Origin: Deltaproteobacteria bacterium
Lineage (GTDB): Bacteria; Myxococcota; Kuafuiibacteriia; Kuafuiibacteriales; Kuafuiibacteriaceae
Assembly: GCA_020632995.1 (NCBI GenBank)
Contig: JACKEN010000010.1
Coordinates: 124,001-188,000, forward strand
DNA length: 64,000 bases
Direction: 5' to 3'
Shown: positions 8,114 to 17,567 of the stretch, in pieces
Numbering within the stretch: the first letter of the stretch is position 1
Layout of the letters: every line of letters begins with the position of its first letter
Notes under the pieces: generated by a model
The model's input: the letters and a program-made list of their open reading frames with translations, nothing else
What the model was told of the DNA's origin: nothing
Databases searched by the model: none
Program-made: the position numbers and the translations under genes

Positions 8114-8568
8114 CACTGTTCGCCCGCTCCGGCCGACGCGGCGGCCCGCTTGAGGGCCTCGGGGTCGAAGACCCGGGCCACCCGCCACGCGCCCTCGATC
8201 GCGCGCACAAGCACCCCCACCGTCACCGGCGGTGCGCCGCGGGCCATGTCCACCAGGTAGACCTCGTCGCCGTCCTGCACCGCCCCTTCGAACACCGTCT
8301 CGGGCGCCACGGCAAGGGCCGACCACACCGACCGTGGGAAGGCGCGGACCTTCTCGAAGGTGAGGGGCGCCTGGGCGAGGTAGCGCGCGAAGGGCTCTCC
8401 GTCCCAATCGGCGCCGACCACCGGGCGCCCGAACCACTGCATCGTGTCGATGCACTCGGCCCCCGCGCGCCGGGGTTGGCGACGCACCAGGTGCCCGAAG
8501 AAGCGGTGCACAGCGGCCTCCGCCGCGTCGTCCCGGTCCGCCCCCGCCTTCACGTCGTAGAGCTTCAC
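8113..8568 (-). CDS. Uncharacterised 151-aa protein, middle gene of the operon
   Basis: Not recognised with certainty. No signal peptide or membrane segment. An N-terminal helix with AAEAAVHRFFGHLVRRQ, an IDTMQWFGRPVVG segment and later strands DEVYLVDMARGAPPVTVGVLVRAIEGAWRVARVF suggest an alpha+beta fold such as the NTF2/SnoaL type, a guess only. It starts with GTG overlapping the stop of the DUF3857 lipoprotein (GTGA) and ends overlapping the Skp-like gene, so the three are translated together. Confidence 0.7.
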   Translation of the reverse strand: MKLYDVKAGADRDDAAEAAVHRFFGHLVRRQPRRAGAECIDTMQWFGRPVVGADWDGEPFARYLAQAPLTFEKVRAFPRSVWSALAVAPETVFEGAVQDGDEVYLVDMARGAPPVTVGVLVRAIEGAWRVARVFDPEALKRAAASAGAGEQ

Positions 8569-11500
8569 CGCGTGGCCTCCAGCTGCTGCAAGCGGCGTTG
8601 CGCGAGGGTGTAGGTGGAGTCCACCACCCGCGGCTCCGGCTCCACCTTCAGGTAGGCCGCCCGCGCCTCGCCCACCAGCCCATAGTGCTCGAGGATGCGC
8701 CCGAGCAGGTACCAGTCCACCGACTCCGGCGCGTCCGCCCCGCGGCGGTCGAGGCGGGTGAGGAAGACCGAGAGCGCCTCACGCGCCTCGCCCCGCTCCG
8801 CGTAGAGGGTGGCGAGGGTGTGCAGGCGCACCGGGTCCTCGAAGCCGGACAGCGCGTTGGCGCGCACCGCCCGCTCCACGTCCTGATCGGAGATCGGGTC
8901 GCCGGTGAACAGGGCGAGCCAGGCGAGGTTGTTCAACAGGCCCCCGTCGTCGGGGGAGAGCTTGTCGAGCCGCTCCATCCACCGGATGGCGTCGCGCACC
9001 TTGCCCGTCTCGAGGGCCGCCATCCCGAGGCACTCCACCGCCACCGGGTCGCCGCCGTCGTCCGCGAGGCGGCGCACCGCGAGGTCCATCGCCGCGGTGG
9101 GGTCGCCAGTGGCGATGAACGCCCGGCAGCGCGCGAGCACCCCGCGCTGCGACTCGGGCGCCGCCGCCATCAGGCGCGCGGTCACACCGAGCGCGGCCGC
9201 GTCGTCACCGGTGCGGCCGTAGGCGAGGAGCAGGGCGTGGTCCACCGCCATTCGGCCCACGCCCTCGGGCATGCGCCCCCGGGCCGCCTCGAGGACCGGG
9301 ACCACGCTCGCCGCCCGGGGCCCGAGGGCCACCAGGGCCGCGGCCTGGGTGGTGAGCGGGGCGTCGAGCTCCGCCAACACCATGAAGGGCGGCCTCCGCA
9401 AGGGGTCTTGCGGTGCCTCGGTGCCGCTCATGAGCTCCCGCGCCCACGCGAGCCACTGTCGGGCGGCGCCGGTCTTGCCGCGCTTCGCGAGGGCCAGCGC
9501 CTCCTCCCCCAGGGCGCTCGGGCTGGCGAGGGCCGCCCGCACCCGGTACGCGCCCCGCTCCCGCACCACGAACCAGACGCTGGGCACCGCCCCGCCCGGG
9601 CCCTCGAGGAGCCCCGAGACCCGGTAGCCCACCGCGGGCGAGCCGTCGGCGGTGAAGCGGGTGAGCGACAGGAGCTGGTCCCGCGCCATGGGGAGGCTGC
9701 CCCCGAGGCGCGGGGCGGCCCGACGGAGACCGGCGAGCTGCATGGCGAGCAGCTCCAGCTCCGGCCCCGTCACGTCATCGCCGTAGGTAGCGGAGGCGAA
9801 GAGCTTCGCAATCGAGCTTGCGTCCGCCTCCGCCGTGAGCATCGCGAAGAGCAGGCGCTGCACCGCGCCCACCGGGGTGTCGCCCGCGAGGTCCTCGGGC
9901 TCGATGCGGCGCAGGGCCCCGAGGAGGGCGGCCCGGCGCTGGAGGTCGGCGGGGTCCTTCGCGGTGGGGGCGGCGGCGAGGGTGAGGGTGCGGGCCAGCG
10001 GGTAGTCGCGGAGCTGGGCGAGGCCCGCCACCGCGCCGTCCAGCACCTCCTGCCGCTCGGCCGGGTCGAGCCGCACCGCGGCCAGCTCATGCAGGGCGGC
10101 CTGCACACCGCGGAGCTCCGCCGCGGCGACGAGCTGCATGATCAGCGCCCCCCGAGAGGGCGGCAGCCCGCTGGCGAGGGCGTGGAGGGCCTCGAAGTCG
10201 CGCCCGAAGTACAGGGCCCGCATGAGGTGGGTGTCCTCGTCGGTGTCGCCGGTGCGGTCCCTGAGCGCGCGGTAGGCGTCCGCCGCCGCCCGCCACGCCG
10301 CGGGGTCGGTGGCGTCGGCCCCGCGCTCGTCCAGGGTGAGCAGGCGCGCCACCTCGGAGCGGGCCGCGTCCTGCTCGGGGTCGAGATCCAGCACCCGCTG
10401 GAAGGCGGCGATCGCCCCCGCCCGATCGTAGCCGGCCGCGAGGTGCCGGCCCCAGCGGTCGTGCTCGAGGACCCGGCCGAGGGTCATCTGGATCGGCGCC
10501 GAGGCCCTGTCCATGTCGGCCGCGGCCCGCGCCTCGTCCCGCGCCACGTCACCCATCCCCAGCTCGAGGAGCGCCTCGGCATAGCGGGCCCGCGGGGCGG
10601 CGGCGCCCGGCTCCTGCGCGCGGCGGTCCCGGTACACCTGCAGGCCTTCTTGCGCCTTGCCCTCCGCCATGAGCTGGGCGCCCCGATGGTGCAGCTCGAG
10701 GGTGGGCACGTCCATCTCCCAGACCTTGGCCAGCCCGAGCACGAAGGCCCGGAGCTCGTCCGCGCTGTAGCGGCGCTTGCCCATATCGAGGGTGAAGGTG
10801 ACGGTCAGGGTGCCGTCCTCGGCCGGCGGCGCCACCTCGACCTCGTAGCGGGCGGGCCCCATCGCCACCCGCACCGACGGGGGCAACCCGCGGGCGCCCT
10901 CGGGCCCCCCCTGCCGCGCGAGCACGGGGACGAAGTCGGCGGGCGGGGCCACCTCGTAGCGCACCTGGGCCACGAAGGTCTCGGGCAAGAGCAGGTCAGC
11001 TTGCCGAGTGCGGGCCAGCAGGCTGGCCGCCCTCTTCTCGGGGTCCTTCTCCGCGTCGAGCTGCCCGAGGGAGGCGTCCTTGAGGAAGTCCGGGATGAAG
11101 CTGAAGAGCACCGGGGTGCGGAGCTGCAGCCGGGCCTCGGTGCGGGCGGTGTAGCCCACCCGGGCCCCGAGCGCCTCCAGCTCGACCGAGAAGGGCTGGC
11201 GCACGTCGCGGGGGTCGCTGTTCCAGAACCCGCCGAGCCGTGAGGACTGGTACGCGCGCTCCACGTAGCGGACGAGCGAGCTCTCGATCTGGCTCCGCCC
11301 CGAGCCGAGGAGCTGTCGGCGCAGGCGGTGCTCCATGCTCCCGGAGGCGGTGGTGCGCTCCACCACCGTCACCGGCCCGAAGTCGTTGAAGGTCACCTTG
11401 CGGACCTCGAGGTAGCGGTTGTGCGCGGCCGGGGCCTCGGGCAGCCGCACCAACCCGGGCCCGCCCCGGGCCGCCACCAGGGCCCACCGCCCCTCTACCT

Positions 11501-12716
11501 CCACCGGGAGCTCCCCCACCGGCAAGAGATCTTGCGTGGCGTCGATGAAGAGGGGCTCCTGGCCCGGCACGTGGACGAGGGCGTGGTTGAAGGGCTCGAG
11601 GCCGGGGAGCTCGGGGATCACGTCCTCCCCCAGCCCCGCCCGCACCAGGGCCAGCTCGGCCGGCACCCCGGTCGCACGCAACAGGGCCACGAGGAGGGTC
11701 GCCTTGTCCTTGCAGTCCCCGAAGCGGCGGGCCAGGGTCTCGGCGGGGGAGCGCGGCAAGATGGCTTGCTCGCCGAGCTCCAGCCCGGTGTAGCGGATCT
11801 CGGCGTGGACCCGCGCGAGGAGGCGCTCCACCTTGGTCCGCGGCGGCGCGTCGGGGTCGAGCCCGGTGAGGAGCGAGGAGACGTCGGCCCCCGCGATCTG
11901 CTCGTCGACCAGGGAGGCGTAGGCCGCGGCCACCCGCTCCCAGCTCGGGGCGGTGGTGAAGGCCACGTGGGGGAAGCGGGGCTGGTCGGGGGGCAACAGG
12001 AGCCGGGTCGGGCCGCGGGCGGGCACGTCCTCGAGGGTGAAGGTGAGGATCCGCAGGCCCGCCTCGCCGTGCTCGTCGGGGGCAAGCTCCACCCCGCGGA
12101 CCTGATAGGTGAGGGGCACGCCCTCGGGCACGGCCAGGGTCAGGGTGGAGCGGCTGACCGGCGCCCCCATCCCGAACAGGAAGCGCCCCCAGGTCCCGCC
12201 GGGCAGGAACGGGCGCGCGTCGCGCTGCACCACGGTGTGCTCCACCACCGCGCCGGGCTGCAGACCCGGCAGGGGCGCTTCGAGGCGGCGGCGGTCGGTG
12301 TAGAGGCCGGGGGCGGTGGCGGCGACCGGGGTCTCGGCCACCGCGGCCGGATCCAGCTTGGAGATCCGGCCGTCCGGGCCGGTGACGGTGGCCTCGAGCT
12401 GGGGCCGCTCCTGGAACCAGGGCGACCACTCGGCCCGCATCGCGGCGAAGGGCCCGAGGTCACCCCGCGACCGCACCCGGTAGCGCACGGTGTAGCGCAG
12501 GGTCTTGGTGCCGTCGGGCGCGAAGTCGTAGCGGGCGGACTCGGTGAGCTGGTCGACCGGGGCGTCGTCGGGCCCGCCGCCGGGGAGGGTGTCGTGCACG
12601 AGGGGCGGGCCGGGCACCGCGCGGGGGGCCGGCCCGGTGGCGCAGGCCAGGGCCAGCCCCGGCAGGAGGAACACCCAGCGCTGCGCCGTCCACCCCACGT
12701 CACCAAGTGATGACAC
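8565..12716 (-). CDS. DUF3857 / transglutaminase-like / TPR lipoprotein
   Basis: 1383 aa. A short signal ends in the lipobox LALAC, so it should be a lipoprotein. A DUF3857-type beta domain (residues about 50-260) is followed by a transglutaminase-like core: RFGDCKDKATLL carries Cys335, PFNHALVHV the His and FIDAT the Asp, so the triad is intact. A DUF2135-like region and many TPR-like helical repeats fill residues about 670-1370. Such proteins are common in myxobacteria and Bacteroidetes; substrate unknown. GTG 12716 gives the full frame; GTG 12698 would give a tighter signal peptide. Six dispersed GCARG-N4-CYTGC repeats lie in this gene. Confidence 0.85.
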   Translation of the reverse strand: MSSLGDVGWTAQRWVFLLPGLALACATGPAPRAVPGPPLVHDTLPGGGPDDAPVDQLTESARYDFAPDGTKTLRYTVRYRVRSRGDLGPFAAMRAEWSPWFQERPQLEATVTGPDGRISKLDPAAVAETPVAATAPGLYTDRRRLEAPLPGLQPGAVVEHTVVQRDARPFLPGGTWGRFLFGMGAPVSRSTLTLAVPEGVPLTYQVRGVELAPDEHGEAGLRILTFTLEDVPARGPTRLLLPPDQPRFPHVAFTTAPSWERVAAAYASLVDEQIAGADVSSLLTGLDPDAPPRTKVERLLARVHAEIRYTGLELGEQAILPRSPAETLARRFGDCKDKATLLVALLRATGVPAELALVRAGLGEDVIPELPGLEPFNHALVHVPGQEPLFIDATQDLLPVGELPVEVEGRWALVAARGGPGLVRLPEAPAAHNRYLEVRKVTFNDFGPVTVVERTTASGSMEHRLRRQLLGSGRSQIESSLVRYVERAYQSSRLGGFWNSDPRDVRQPFSVELEALGARVGYTARTEARLQLRTPVLFSFIPDFLKDASLGQLDAEKDPEKRAASLLARTRQADLLLPETFVAQVRYEVAPPADFVPVLARQGGPEGARGLPPSVRVAMGPARYEVEVAPPAEDGTLTVTFTLDMGKRRYSADELRAFVLGLAKVWEMDVPTLELHHRGAQLMAEGKAQEGLQVYRDRRAQEPGAAAPRARYAEALLELGMGDVARDEARAAADMDRASAPIQMTLGRVLEHDRWGRHLAAGYDRAGAIAAFQRVLDLDPEQDAARSEVARLLTLDERGADATDPAAWRAAADAYRALRDRTGDTDEDTHLMRALYFGRDFEALHALASGLPPSRGALIMQLVAAAELRGVQAALHELAAVRLDPAERQEVLDGAVAGLAQLRDYPLARTLTLAAAPTAKDPADLQRRAALLGALRRIEPEDLAGDTPVGAVQRLLFAMLTAEADASSIAKLFASATYGDDVTGPELELLAMQLAGLRRAAPRLGGSLPMARDQLLSLTRFTADGSPAVGYRVSGLLEGPGGAVPSVWFVVRERGAYRVRAALASPSALGEEALALAKRGKTGAARQWLAWARELMSGTEAPQDPLRRPPFMVLAELDAPLTTQAAALVALGPRAASVVPVLEAARGRMPEGVGRMAVDHALLLAYGRTGDDAAALGVTARLMAAAPESQRGVLARCRAFIATGDPTAAMDLAVRRLADDGGDPVAVECLGMAALETGKVRDAIRWMERLDKLSPDDGGLLNNLAWLALFTGDPISDQDVERAVRANALSGFEDPVRLHTLATLYAERGEAREALSVFLTRLDRRGADAPESVDWYLLGRILEHYGLVGEARAAYLKVEPEPRVVDSTYTLAQRRLQQLEATR

Positions 12717-12766
12717 CCGGCGGCCTGGGCGGCAACCCGCGGCTTTCCAGGGGGCTCCCCGAGGGC

Positions 12767-12772
12767 TAACGT
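12767..12772 (+). promoter_or_regulatory. Candidate -10 box of the AidB-like gene
   Basis: TAACGT ends 6 nt before the ATG at 12779; a leaderless transcript would follow. Confidence 0.35.
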
Positions 12773-12778
12773 GCCCAC

Positions 12779-14443
12779 ATGGCCTTCTTCCAGTCGCCCC
12801 CCGAGCTCGCCAACCAGTACGACGACGATCCGCTGCTCAAGGAGTACCTGGCCCGGGTCCTGCCGGAGGACGTGCGAGCCGCCCACCTGGAGGAGTATCG
12901 GCACCTCGGCGCGGAGGCGGCGGGCCCGCTGTACCAGCAGATGCTGGCCGACCGCGAGAACGAGCCGGTGCTCACCTCGTGGGATCCTTGGGGCAACCGG
13001 ATCGATCAGATCGAGCTCACCCCGGTGTGGAAGGTGGCGCAGCGCATGGCGGCCGAGCACGGCTTCGTCGCCGCGGGCTACGAGGGCAAGCACGGGCCGC
13101 ACGACCGGGTGCACCAGTTCGTCCTGAACTATCTCGCCCAGGCCTCGCTCGACGTCTACTCCTGCCCCCTCGCCATGACCGACGGCGCCACCCGGACGCT
13201 GTTGGACATGAAGAACCAGCGGCTGATCGATCGCGCCCTCCCCCGCCTCACCTCGCGCGACCCCGCGGTGATGTGGACCTCCGGCCAGTGGATGACCGAG
13301 CGCACCGGTGGCTCCGACGTGGGCCTGTCCGAGACGGTGGCGCGCGAGACGAAGCAAGGCTGGTTGCTGAGCGGCACCAAGTGGTTCACCTCCGCCACCA
13401 CCTCGGAGATGGCGCTCACCCTCGCCCGCCCGGAGGGCAACCCGGGCGGCGGCAGCGGCCTGGCCCTGTTCTACGTCGAGACCCGCGACGCGGCGGGGCG
13501 CCTCAACGGGATCACGATCAACCGCCTGAAGGACAAGCTCGGCACGAGGAAGGTCCCCACCGCCGAGCTCACCCTCGTCGACGCGCTGGCGGAGCCGGTG
13601 GCCGGCCTGAGCGGCGGCACCAAGAACATCAGCTCCATGTTGAACATCACCCGCACCTGGAACGCGGTGGCGGCGGCGTGGGGCGCCCGGCGGGCCCTGG
13701 CCCTGGTGAAGGACTACGGGCGCCGGCGCTTCGCGTTCGGGGCGAACCTGGTCGACAAGCCGCTCCACCAGGACACGGTGGCGGCGATGACGGCGGAGAC
13801 CGAGGCGATCTTCCACCTCGCCTTCCGCACGGTGGAGGTGCTCGGGCGGATCGAGTCGGGCGAGGCGAGCGAGCTGGAGCGTGATCTGCTGCGCGCGCTG
13901 ACCCCGATCACCAAGCTGACCACCGGCAAGCAGGCAGTGGTGGTGGCGTCGGAGGCCCTGGAGACCTTCGGCGGCGCGGGCTACGTGGAGGACACCGGCC
14001 TGCCGATGCTCCTTCGGGACGCGCAGGTGCTCCCCATCTGGGAGGGCACCACCAACGTACTCTCGATGGACACCTTGCGGGTGCTCGCCAAGGGCCCCGG
14101 CGCGGCGGCCCTGGCGGCCGAGCTGAAGGGCGCCCTGGCCCCGGTGAAGGCGCCGGAGCTCGCCCCCTGCGTGCGCGCGGTGAGCGCGGCGGCCGAGCAC
14201 GCGCAGGCCTGGTTGACGAGCAACCTGCAGGACCGCGCCGCGGTGGAGGCGGGGGCGAGGCGCCTGGCCATGACCCTCGGCCGCACCCTGCAGCTGGCCT
14301 ACATGACCCGGCACGCCCAGGGCGCCCTCGACCGTGGCGACGGCCGGCGCGCGGTGGCGGCGGCGCGGCGCTTCCTGCGCCACGGGGTCGACCTCATCGA
14401 CGAGAACCTGGTGGCGGAAGACGCCCAGGTCCTGGGGCGCTGA
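12779..14443 (+). CDS. AidB-like acyl-CoA dehydrogenase
   Basis: 554 aa, longer than ordinary acyl-CoA dehydrogenases (about 380) and matching the AidB subfamily, flavoproteins tied to alkylation response in E. coli. Visible features: an extra N-terminal domain, the FAD/substrate motif WMTERTGGSDVG, GTKWFTSATTSEMALTLARP, and the C-terminal ETFGGAGYVEDTGLPMLLRDAQVLPIWEGTTNV that precedes a further helical domain. No DNA repair gene is adjacent; the partner is the fumarylacetoacetase-fold gene 3 bp downstream, which points rather to catabolism. Exact substrate not deducible. Confidence 0.9.
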   Translation: MAFFQSPPELANQYDDDPLLKEYLARVLPEDVRAAHLEEYRHLGAEAAGPLYQQMLADRENEPVLTSWDPWGNRIDQIELTPVWKVAQRMAAEHGFVAAGYEGKHGPHDRVHQFVLNYLAQASLDVYSCPLAMTDGATRTLLDMKNQRLIDRALPRLTSRDPAVMWTSGQWMTERTGGSDVGLSETVARETKQGWLLSGTKWFTSATTSEMALTLARPEGNPGGGSGLALFYVETRDAAGRLNGITINRLKDKLGTRKVPTAELTLVDALAEPVAGLSGGTKNISSMLNITRTWNAVAAAWGARRALALVKDYGRRRFAFGANLVDKPLHQDTVAAMTAETEAIFHLAFRTVEVLGRIESGEASELERDLLRALTPITKLTTGKQAVVVASEALETFGGAGYVEDTGLPMLLRDAQVLPIWEGTTNVLSMDTLRVLAKGPGAAALAAELKGALAPVKAPELAPCVRAVSAAAEHAQAWLTSNLQDRAAVEAGARRLAMTLGRTLQLAYMTRHAQGALDRGDGRRAVAAARRFLRHGVDLIDENLVAEDAQVLGR

Positions 14444-14446
14444 GCC

Positions 14447-15301
14447 ATGCGCCTGGTCACCTATCGACTGGACGGCACCGAGCACCTGGGCGCGGTGGTC
14501 GACGACACCATCCGCGCCCTGACCCCGGCCCTGAAGGTGCGGGACGTGCAGGGCCTGCTCGCGGGCCCGGGGGTGGCCGCGGCGCAGGCTGCCCTGCCGA
14601 GCGCCCCGGTGATCGCGAAGGAGGGCGAGGTGGAGCTGGCCCCGGTGGTGCCGCGGCCGCGCAAGATCATCTGCGTCGGGGCCAACTATGACCTCCACCG
14701 GCAGGAGATGGGGCGCGACGAGCTCCCCTACCCCACCCTCTTCGTCCGCTTCCCGGAGTCCATGGTGGGGCACCGTCAACACATCTTGCGGCCCTACGCC
14801 TCGGAGCGCTTCGACTACGAGGGTGAGCTGGCGGTGATCATCGGGGCGAAGGCCCGCCACGTCCCGGCCGAGCGCGCGTACTCGGTGGTGGCGGGCTACA
14901 CCTGCCTGAACGACGGCTCGGTGCGAGACTACCAGCGCCACACCACCCAGTTCACGCCGGGGAAGAACTTCGACGCGAGCGGGGGGATGGGCCCGTGGAT
15001 GGTCACCGCGGACGAGATCCCCGACCCGCACGACCTGGAGCTCCGCACCCGGGTCAACGGCGAGGTGGTGCAGTCCGCCAACACCGGCCAGATGAGCTTC
15101 CGGATCCCGGAGATCATCGAGTACGTCAGCACCTTCACCACCCTCGCCCCCGGTGACGTCATCGCCACCGGCACCCCGTCGGGGGTGGGCGACAAGCGAA
15201 AGCCGCCCCTCTACCTGAAGGCGGGCGACCTGCTCGAGGTCGAGATCTCCAAGATCGGCGTCCTCAGCCTCCCGGTGGCGGACGAGTCGCACGGACACTG
15301 A
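14447..15301 (+). CDS. Fumarylacetoacetate hydrolase family protein
   Basis: 284 aa. The FAH C-terminal fold is clear: ICVGANYDLHRQEMG, YPTLFVRFPESMVGH, and the metal-binding DYEGELAVIIG with its acidic ligands; YSVVAGYTCLNDGSVRDYQ and PGDVIATGTPSGVG complete the family pattern. Members hydrolyse or decarboxylate beta-keto acids such as acylpyruvates. It is in an operon with the AidB-like dehydrogenase. Its last 38 bp overlap the end of the convergent YceI gene. Confidence 0.9.
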   Translation: MRLVTYRLDGTEHLGAVVDDTIRALTPALKVRDVQGLLAGPGVAAAQAALPSAPVIAKEGEVELAPVVPRPRKIICVGANYDLHRQEMGRDELPYPTLFVRFPESMVGHRQHILRPYASERFDYEGELAVIIGAKARHVPAERAYSVVAGYTCLNDGSVRDYQRHTTQFTPGKNFDASGGMGPWMVTADEIPDPHDLELRTRVNGEVVQSANTGQMSFRIPEIIEYVSTFTTLAPGDVIATGTPSGVGDKRKPPLYLKAGDLLEVEISKIGVLSLPVADESHGH

Positions 15302-15950
15302 TCCGGAAGCGGAGCAGCTCGTCGTTGGCGATGGTGCCGAGGCCGGCCGAGTACGGGCTCATGCCCAGCTCCGCGTGGGTGAGGGAGAGCTCGCCCTCGA
15401 CCTCGAGCGCGGCCGCCGTGAAGCGCACCGTCACCGGGGCAGCCACGTTCGCGGCGTGTCCGCGGACCGTCAACTTGCCCTGCACCACGAGCTTCATCGG
15501 GCCGCTCTTTGGCGCGGCGGTCACGCGACACCCGGTGGCCTCGAAGGTGATCTTCGGGTGGCGCGCCAGGTCGAGCTGGCCCTCGGCCCGCATGTGCTTG
15601 GTCACCGTGGCCCGATCACCCTCGTCCAGCTCACCGTCGAGGCGCACCGCCTTGCGCACCGCCGGCTCGTCCACCACCAGCCCCTCCACCGGGATGGAGA
15701 GCGCCACCCCGCAGGCCTCGGGGTGGGCCGGATCCCAGCGCACCGTCCCCGCAACCCGGCTGGCGCGGACCACGTGCTCGTGGCTCAGGCTCGCGAACAG
15801 GGCCGAGGGCCGAGGGCGCACCAGCACCATGAGCCGGGTGCCCTCCGGATCCACCCGATAGGTCGCGGCGGTCGAGCTGGTGCCGGCGACTTCGGCGTGC
15901 GCTACGGCGGGGAGCGCGAGGGCGGCGATGAGAGCGAGAGCGCAGCGCAT
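15264..15950 (-). CDS. YceI-family periplasmic lipid-binding protein
   Basis: 228 aa. A Sec signal peptide MRCALALIAALALPAVAHA opens the protein. The YceI lipocalin-like barrel follows: YRVDPEGTRLMVLVRP, ASLSHEHVVRA, VAGTVRWDP, HPKITFEATGC and a GKLTVRGHAANVAAPVTVRF core. YceI proteins bind isoprenoid or fatty-amide ligands in the periplasm. An ATG nine bases upstream (15959) would add three residues. The gene converges on and overlaps the FAH-fold gene by 38 bp. Confidence 0.85.
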   Translation of the reverse strand: MRCALALIAALALPAVAHAEVAGTSSTAATYRVDPEGTRLMVLVRPRPSALFASLSHEHVVRASRVAGTVRWDPAHPEACGVALSIPVEGLVVDEPAVRKAVRLDGELDEGDRATVTKHMRAEGQLDLARHPKITFEATGCRVTAAPKSGPMKLVVQGKLTVRGHAANVAAPVTVRFTAAALEVEGELSLTHAELGMSPYSAGLGTIANDELLRFRISVRATRPPPGG

Positions 15951-16025
15951 GGCCCCCATTGTGGCCCCGAAGCGGCGCGCCAAGCCAGCTTGCGTGCCTG
16001 ATGCACCCGTGCTTTCTGTGCCCCC

Positions 16026-17564
16026 GTGGACCGCGAGGCGCTGCAGCGAAGGGCGCTCCTGCTCCTCCTGGTGGCGCCGGGCCTCGTGCCGCTCCTGGTC
16101 CGCTTCCTGCCGTTCCAGGACTGGCCCGGCCACATCGGCCTGGCCGGCGGCCTCGCCCAGGTGATCACCGCGGACTCCCCGACGAGCGAGTTCTACACCT
16201 TCCGCGGCTGGACGGGCCCGAACCGCCTCTTCTACGTGCTGGTGCTGGTGGTGTCGTGGCTGCCGGGGCTCGACGTGCACGGCGCCGCCCACATCGTGGC
16301 CGCCCTCTTCATCGGGGGCACCGGCCCCGCGGTCTACTTCCTCATCAAGAGCTGCCGCGGCGACGGGCGCCTCGCCGTCCTCGCCACCCCGCTCGCGCTG
16401 AGCCGGCTGCTCTACTGCGGCTTCGTGCCCAACGTGGCCGCGTTCGCGCTCTTGATCACCGCCCTCGGGCTCTACTTCACCGAGCCCCCCGCGCTGAGCC
16501 GGCGGGCGCGCTTCGGCCTGCTCGCCCTGACCGCGGCGCTCGTCCTCGGCCTGCACGTGTTCGCGTTCCTCGTGCTCGTGGCGTTCCTCCTCTTCCTCGC
16601 GCTCGTCGACGCACCCTCCCGCGCGCGACGGGCCCGGGCCCTCGACACCGCGCTCGCCCTCGTCCCCGCCCTCGCCCTGTTCCCGCTCTTCGGCCGGGTG
16701 CCGCCGTCCCCCGGGCAGGAGCACCTCTCCGTCCTGCAAGCTGTCTTGTCATCCCTCCACCTCCCCGACGTGAAGGCGGCGATGATCGAGGCGTGGAGCT
16801 GGATCTTCGCCACCTACCGCTACGCGGAGTGGGACGACCTCACCCAGGCGATCTGGCTCGCGTCGGTGGTGGTGCTCATGGTGCTGGTGGTGCCGCGCCT
16901 CGGCTGGCGCCAGCTCCGGGACGGCGACCCCCTGCCGCGCCTGGCCCTGCTCGCCCTCGCCTCCTTCGCGGCCTACCTCGTGATCCCCACGTACATCGGG
17001 CCGCCCCTCAACTGGTGGGGGGCCAACCTGCGCATCCCGGTGCTCTTCTCGCTCCTCCTCGTCACCATGGGCGCGCTCGGCACCGCCCGCTGGCGCCTGG
17101 CGCTGGCCGCCCCCGGCGCCCTGGCCGGGCTCGCCTTCGTGGGCATGGCCACGGTGGACCTCGGCCGCTTCAGCCGCGACGAGATGGCGGGCTTCGAGGA
17201 GACGATCGACAGCCTGCCGGCCGGCCGGCGCGTCTGCGTGCTCCACTACACCCCGCGCGAGCTGCACGAGTACCCGGGCGAGCCCCACGGCTACCTCGGC
17301 AGCTACTACGTCGCCAAGAAGGGCGGCTGGACGAACCAGAACCTCTTCGGCAACCCCGGCCACCCGGTGGGCCGAGACCGCGAGCCCGCCACCCCCGGCT
17401 GGAGCGCGGCGGGCGGCTTCCAGTGGCCCAACCACTCGGCGGACTGCCAGGACTTCGTGGTGCGCACCAACCCCTCCGACCCCAACGCGCCCTTCACCCG
17501 CCACAGGGACAAGGTGGAGCTGGTGTCCGAGCACGGGCACTGGCGACACTGGCGGAAGAGGTAG
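16026..17564 (+). CDS. Polytopic membrane protein, GT-C glycosyltransferase-like
   Basis: 512 aa with about 10-11 hydrophobic segments (for example ALLLLLVAPGLVPLLVRFL, LFYVLVLVVSWLPGL, LALLALASFAAYLVIPTYIG). The first periplasmic loop contains FQDWPGHIG, where Asp follows the first membrane helix as in GT-C transferases, but the assignment is tentative. The C-terminal 130 residues are soluble (CVLHYTPRELHEYPGEPHGY). It starts at GTG 16026 and is followed after 3 bp by the SUFU-domain gene, so the two probably share a transcript. Confidence 0.7.
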   Translation: MDREALQRRALLLLLVAPGLVPLLVRFLPFQDWPGHIGLAGGLAQVITADSPTSEFYTFRGWTGPNRLFYVLVLVVSWLPGLDVHGAAHIVAALFIGGTGPAVYFLIKSCRGDGRLAVLATPLALSRLLYCGFVPNVAAFALLITALGLYFTEPPALSRRARFGLLALTAALVLGLHVFAFLVLVAFLLFLALVDAPSRARRARALDTALALVPALALFPLFGRVPPSPGQEHLSVLQAVLSSLHLPDVKAAMIEAWSWIFATYRYAEWDDLTQAIWLASVVVLMVLVVPRLGWRQLRDGDPLPRLALLALASFAAYLVIPTYIGPPLNWWGANLRIPVLFSLLLVTMGALGTARWRLALAAPGALAGLAFVGMATVDLGRFSRDEMAGFEETIDSLPAGRRVCVLHYTPRELHEYPGEPHGYLGSYYVAKKGGWTNQNLFGNPGHPVGRDREPATPGWSAAGGFQWPNHSADCQDFVVRTNPSDPNAPFTRHRDKVELVSEHGHWRHWRKR

Positions 17565-17567
17565 CCG

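Noticed and set aside
12140..15298. 1052-codon minus-strand frame opposite the AidB-like and FAH-fold genes
   Set aside because: Antisense shadow of two well-supported enzymes; its translation is His/Arg/Val-rich without any motif.
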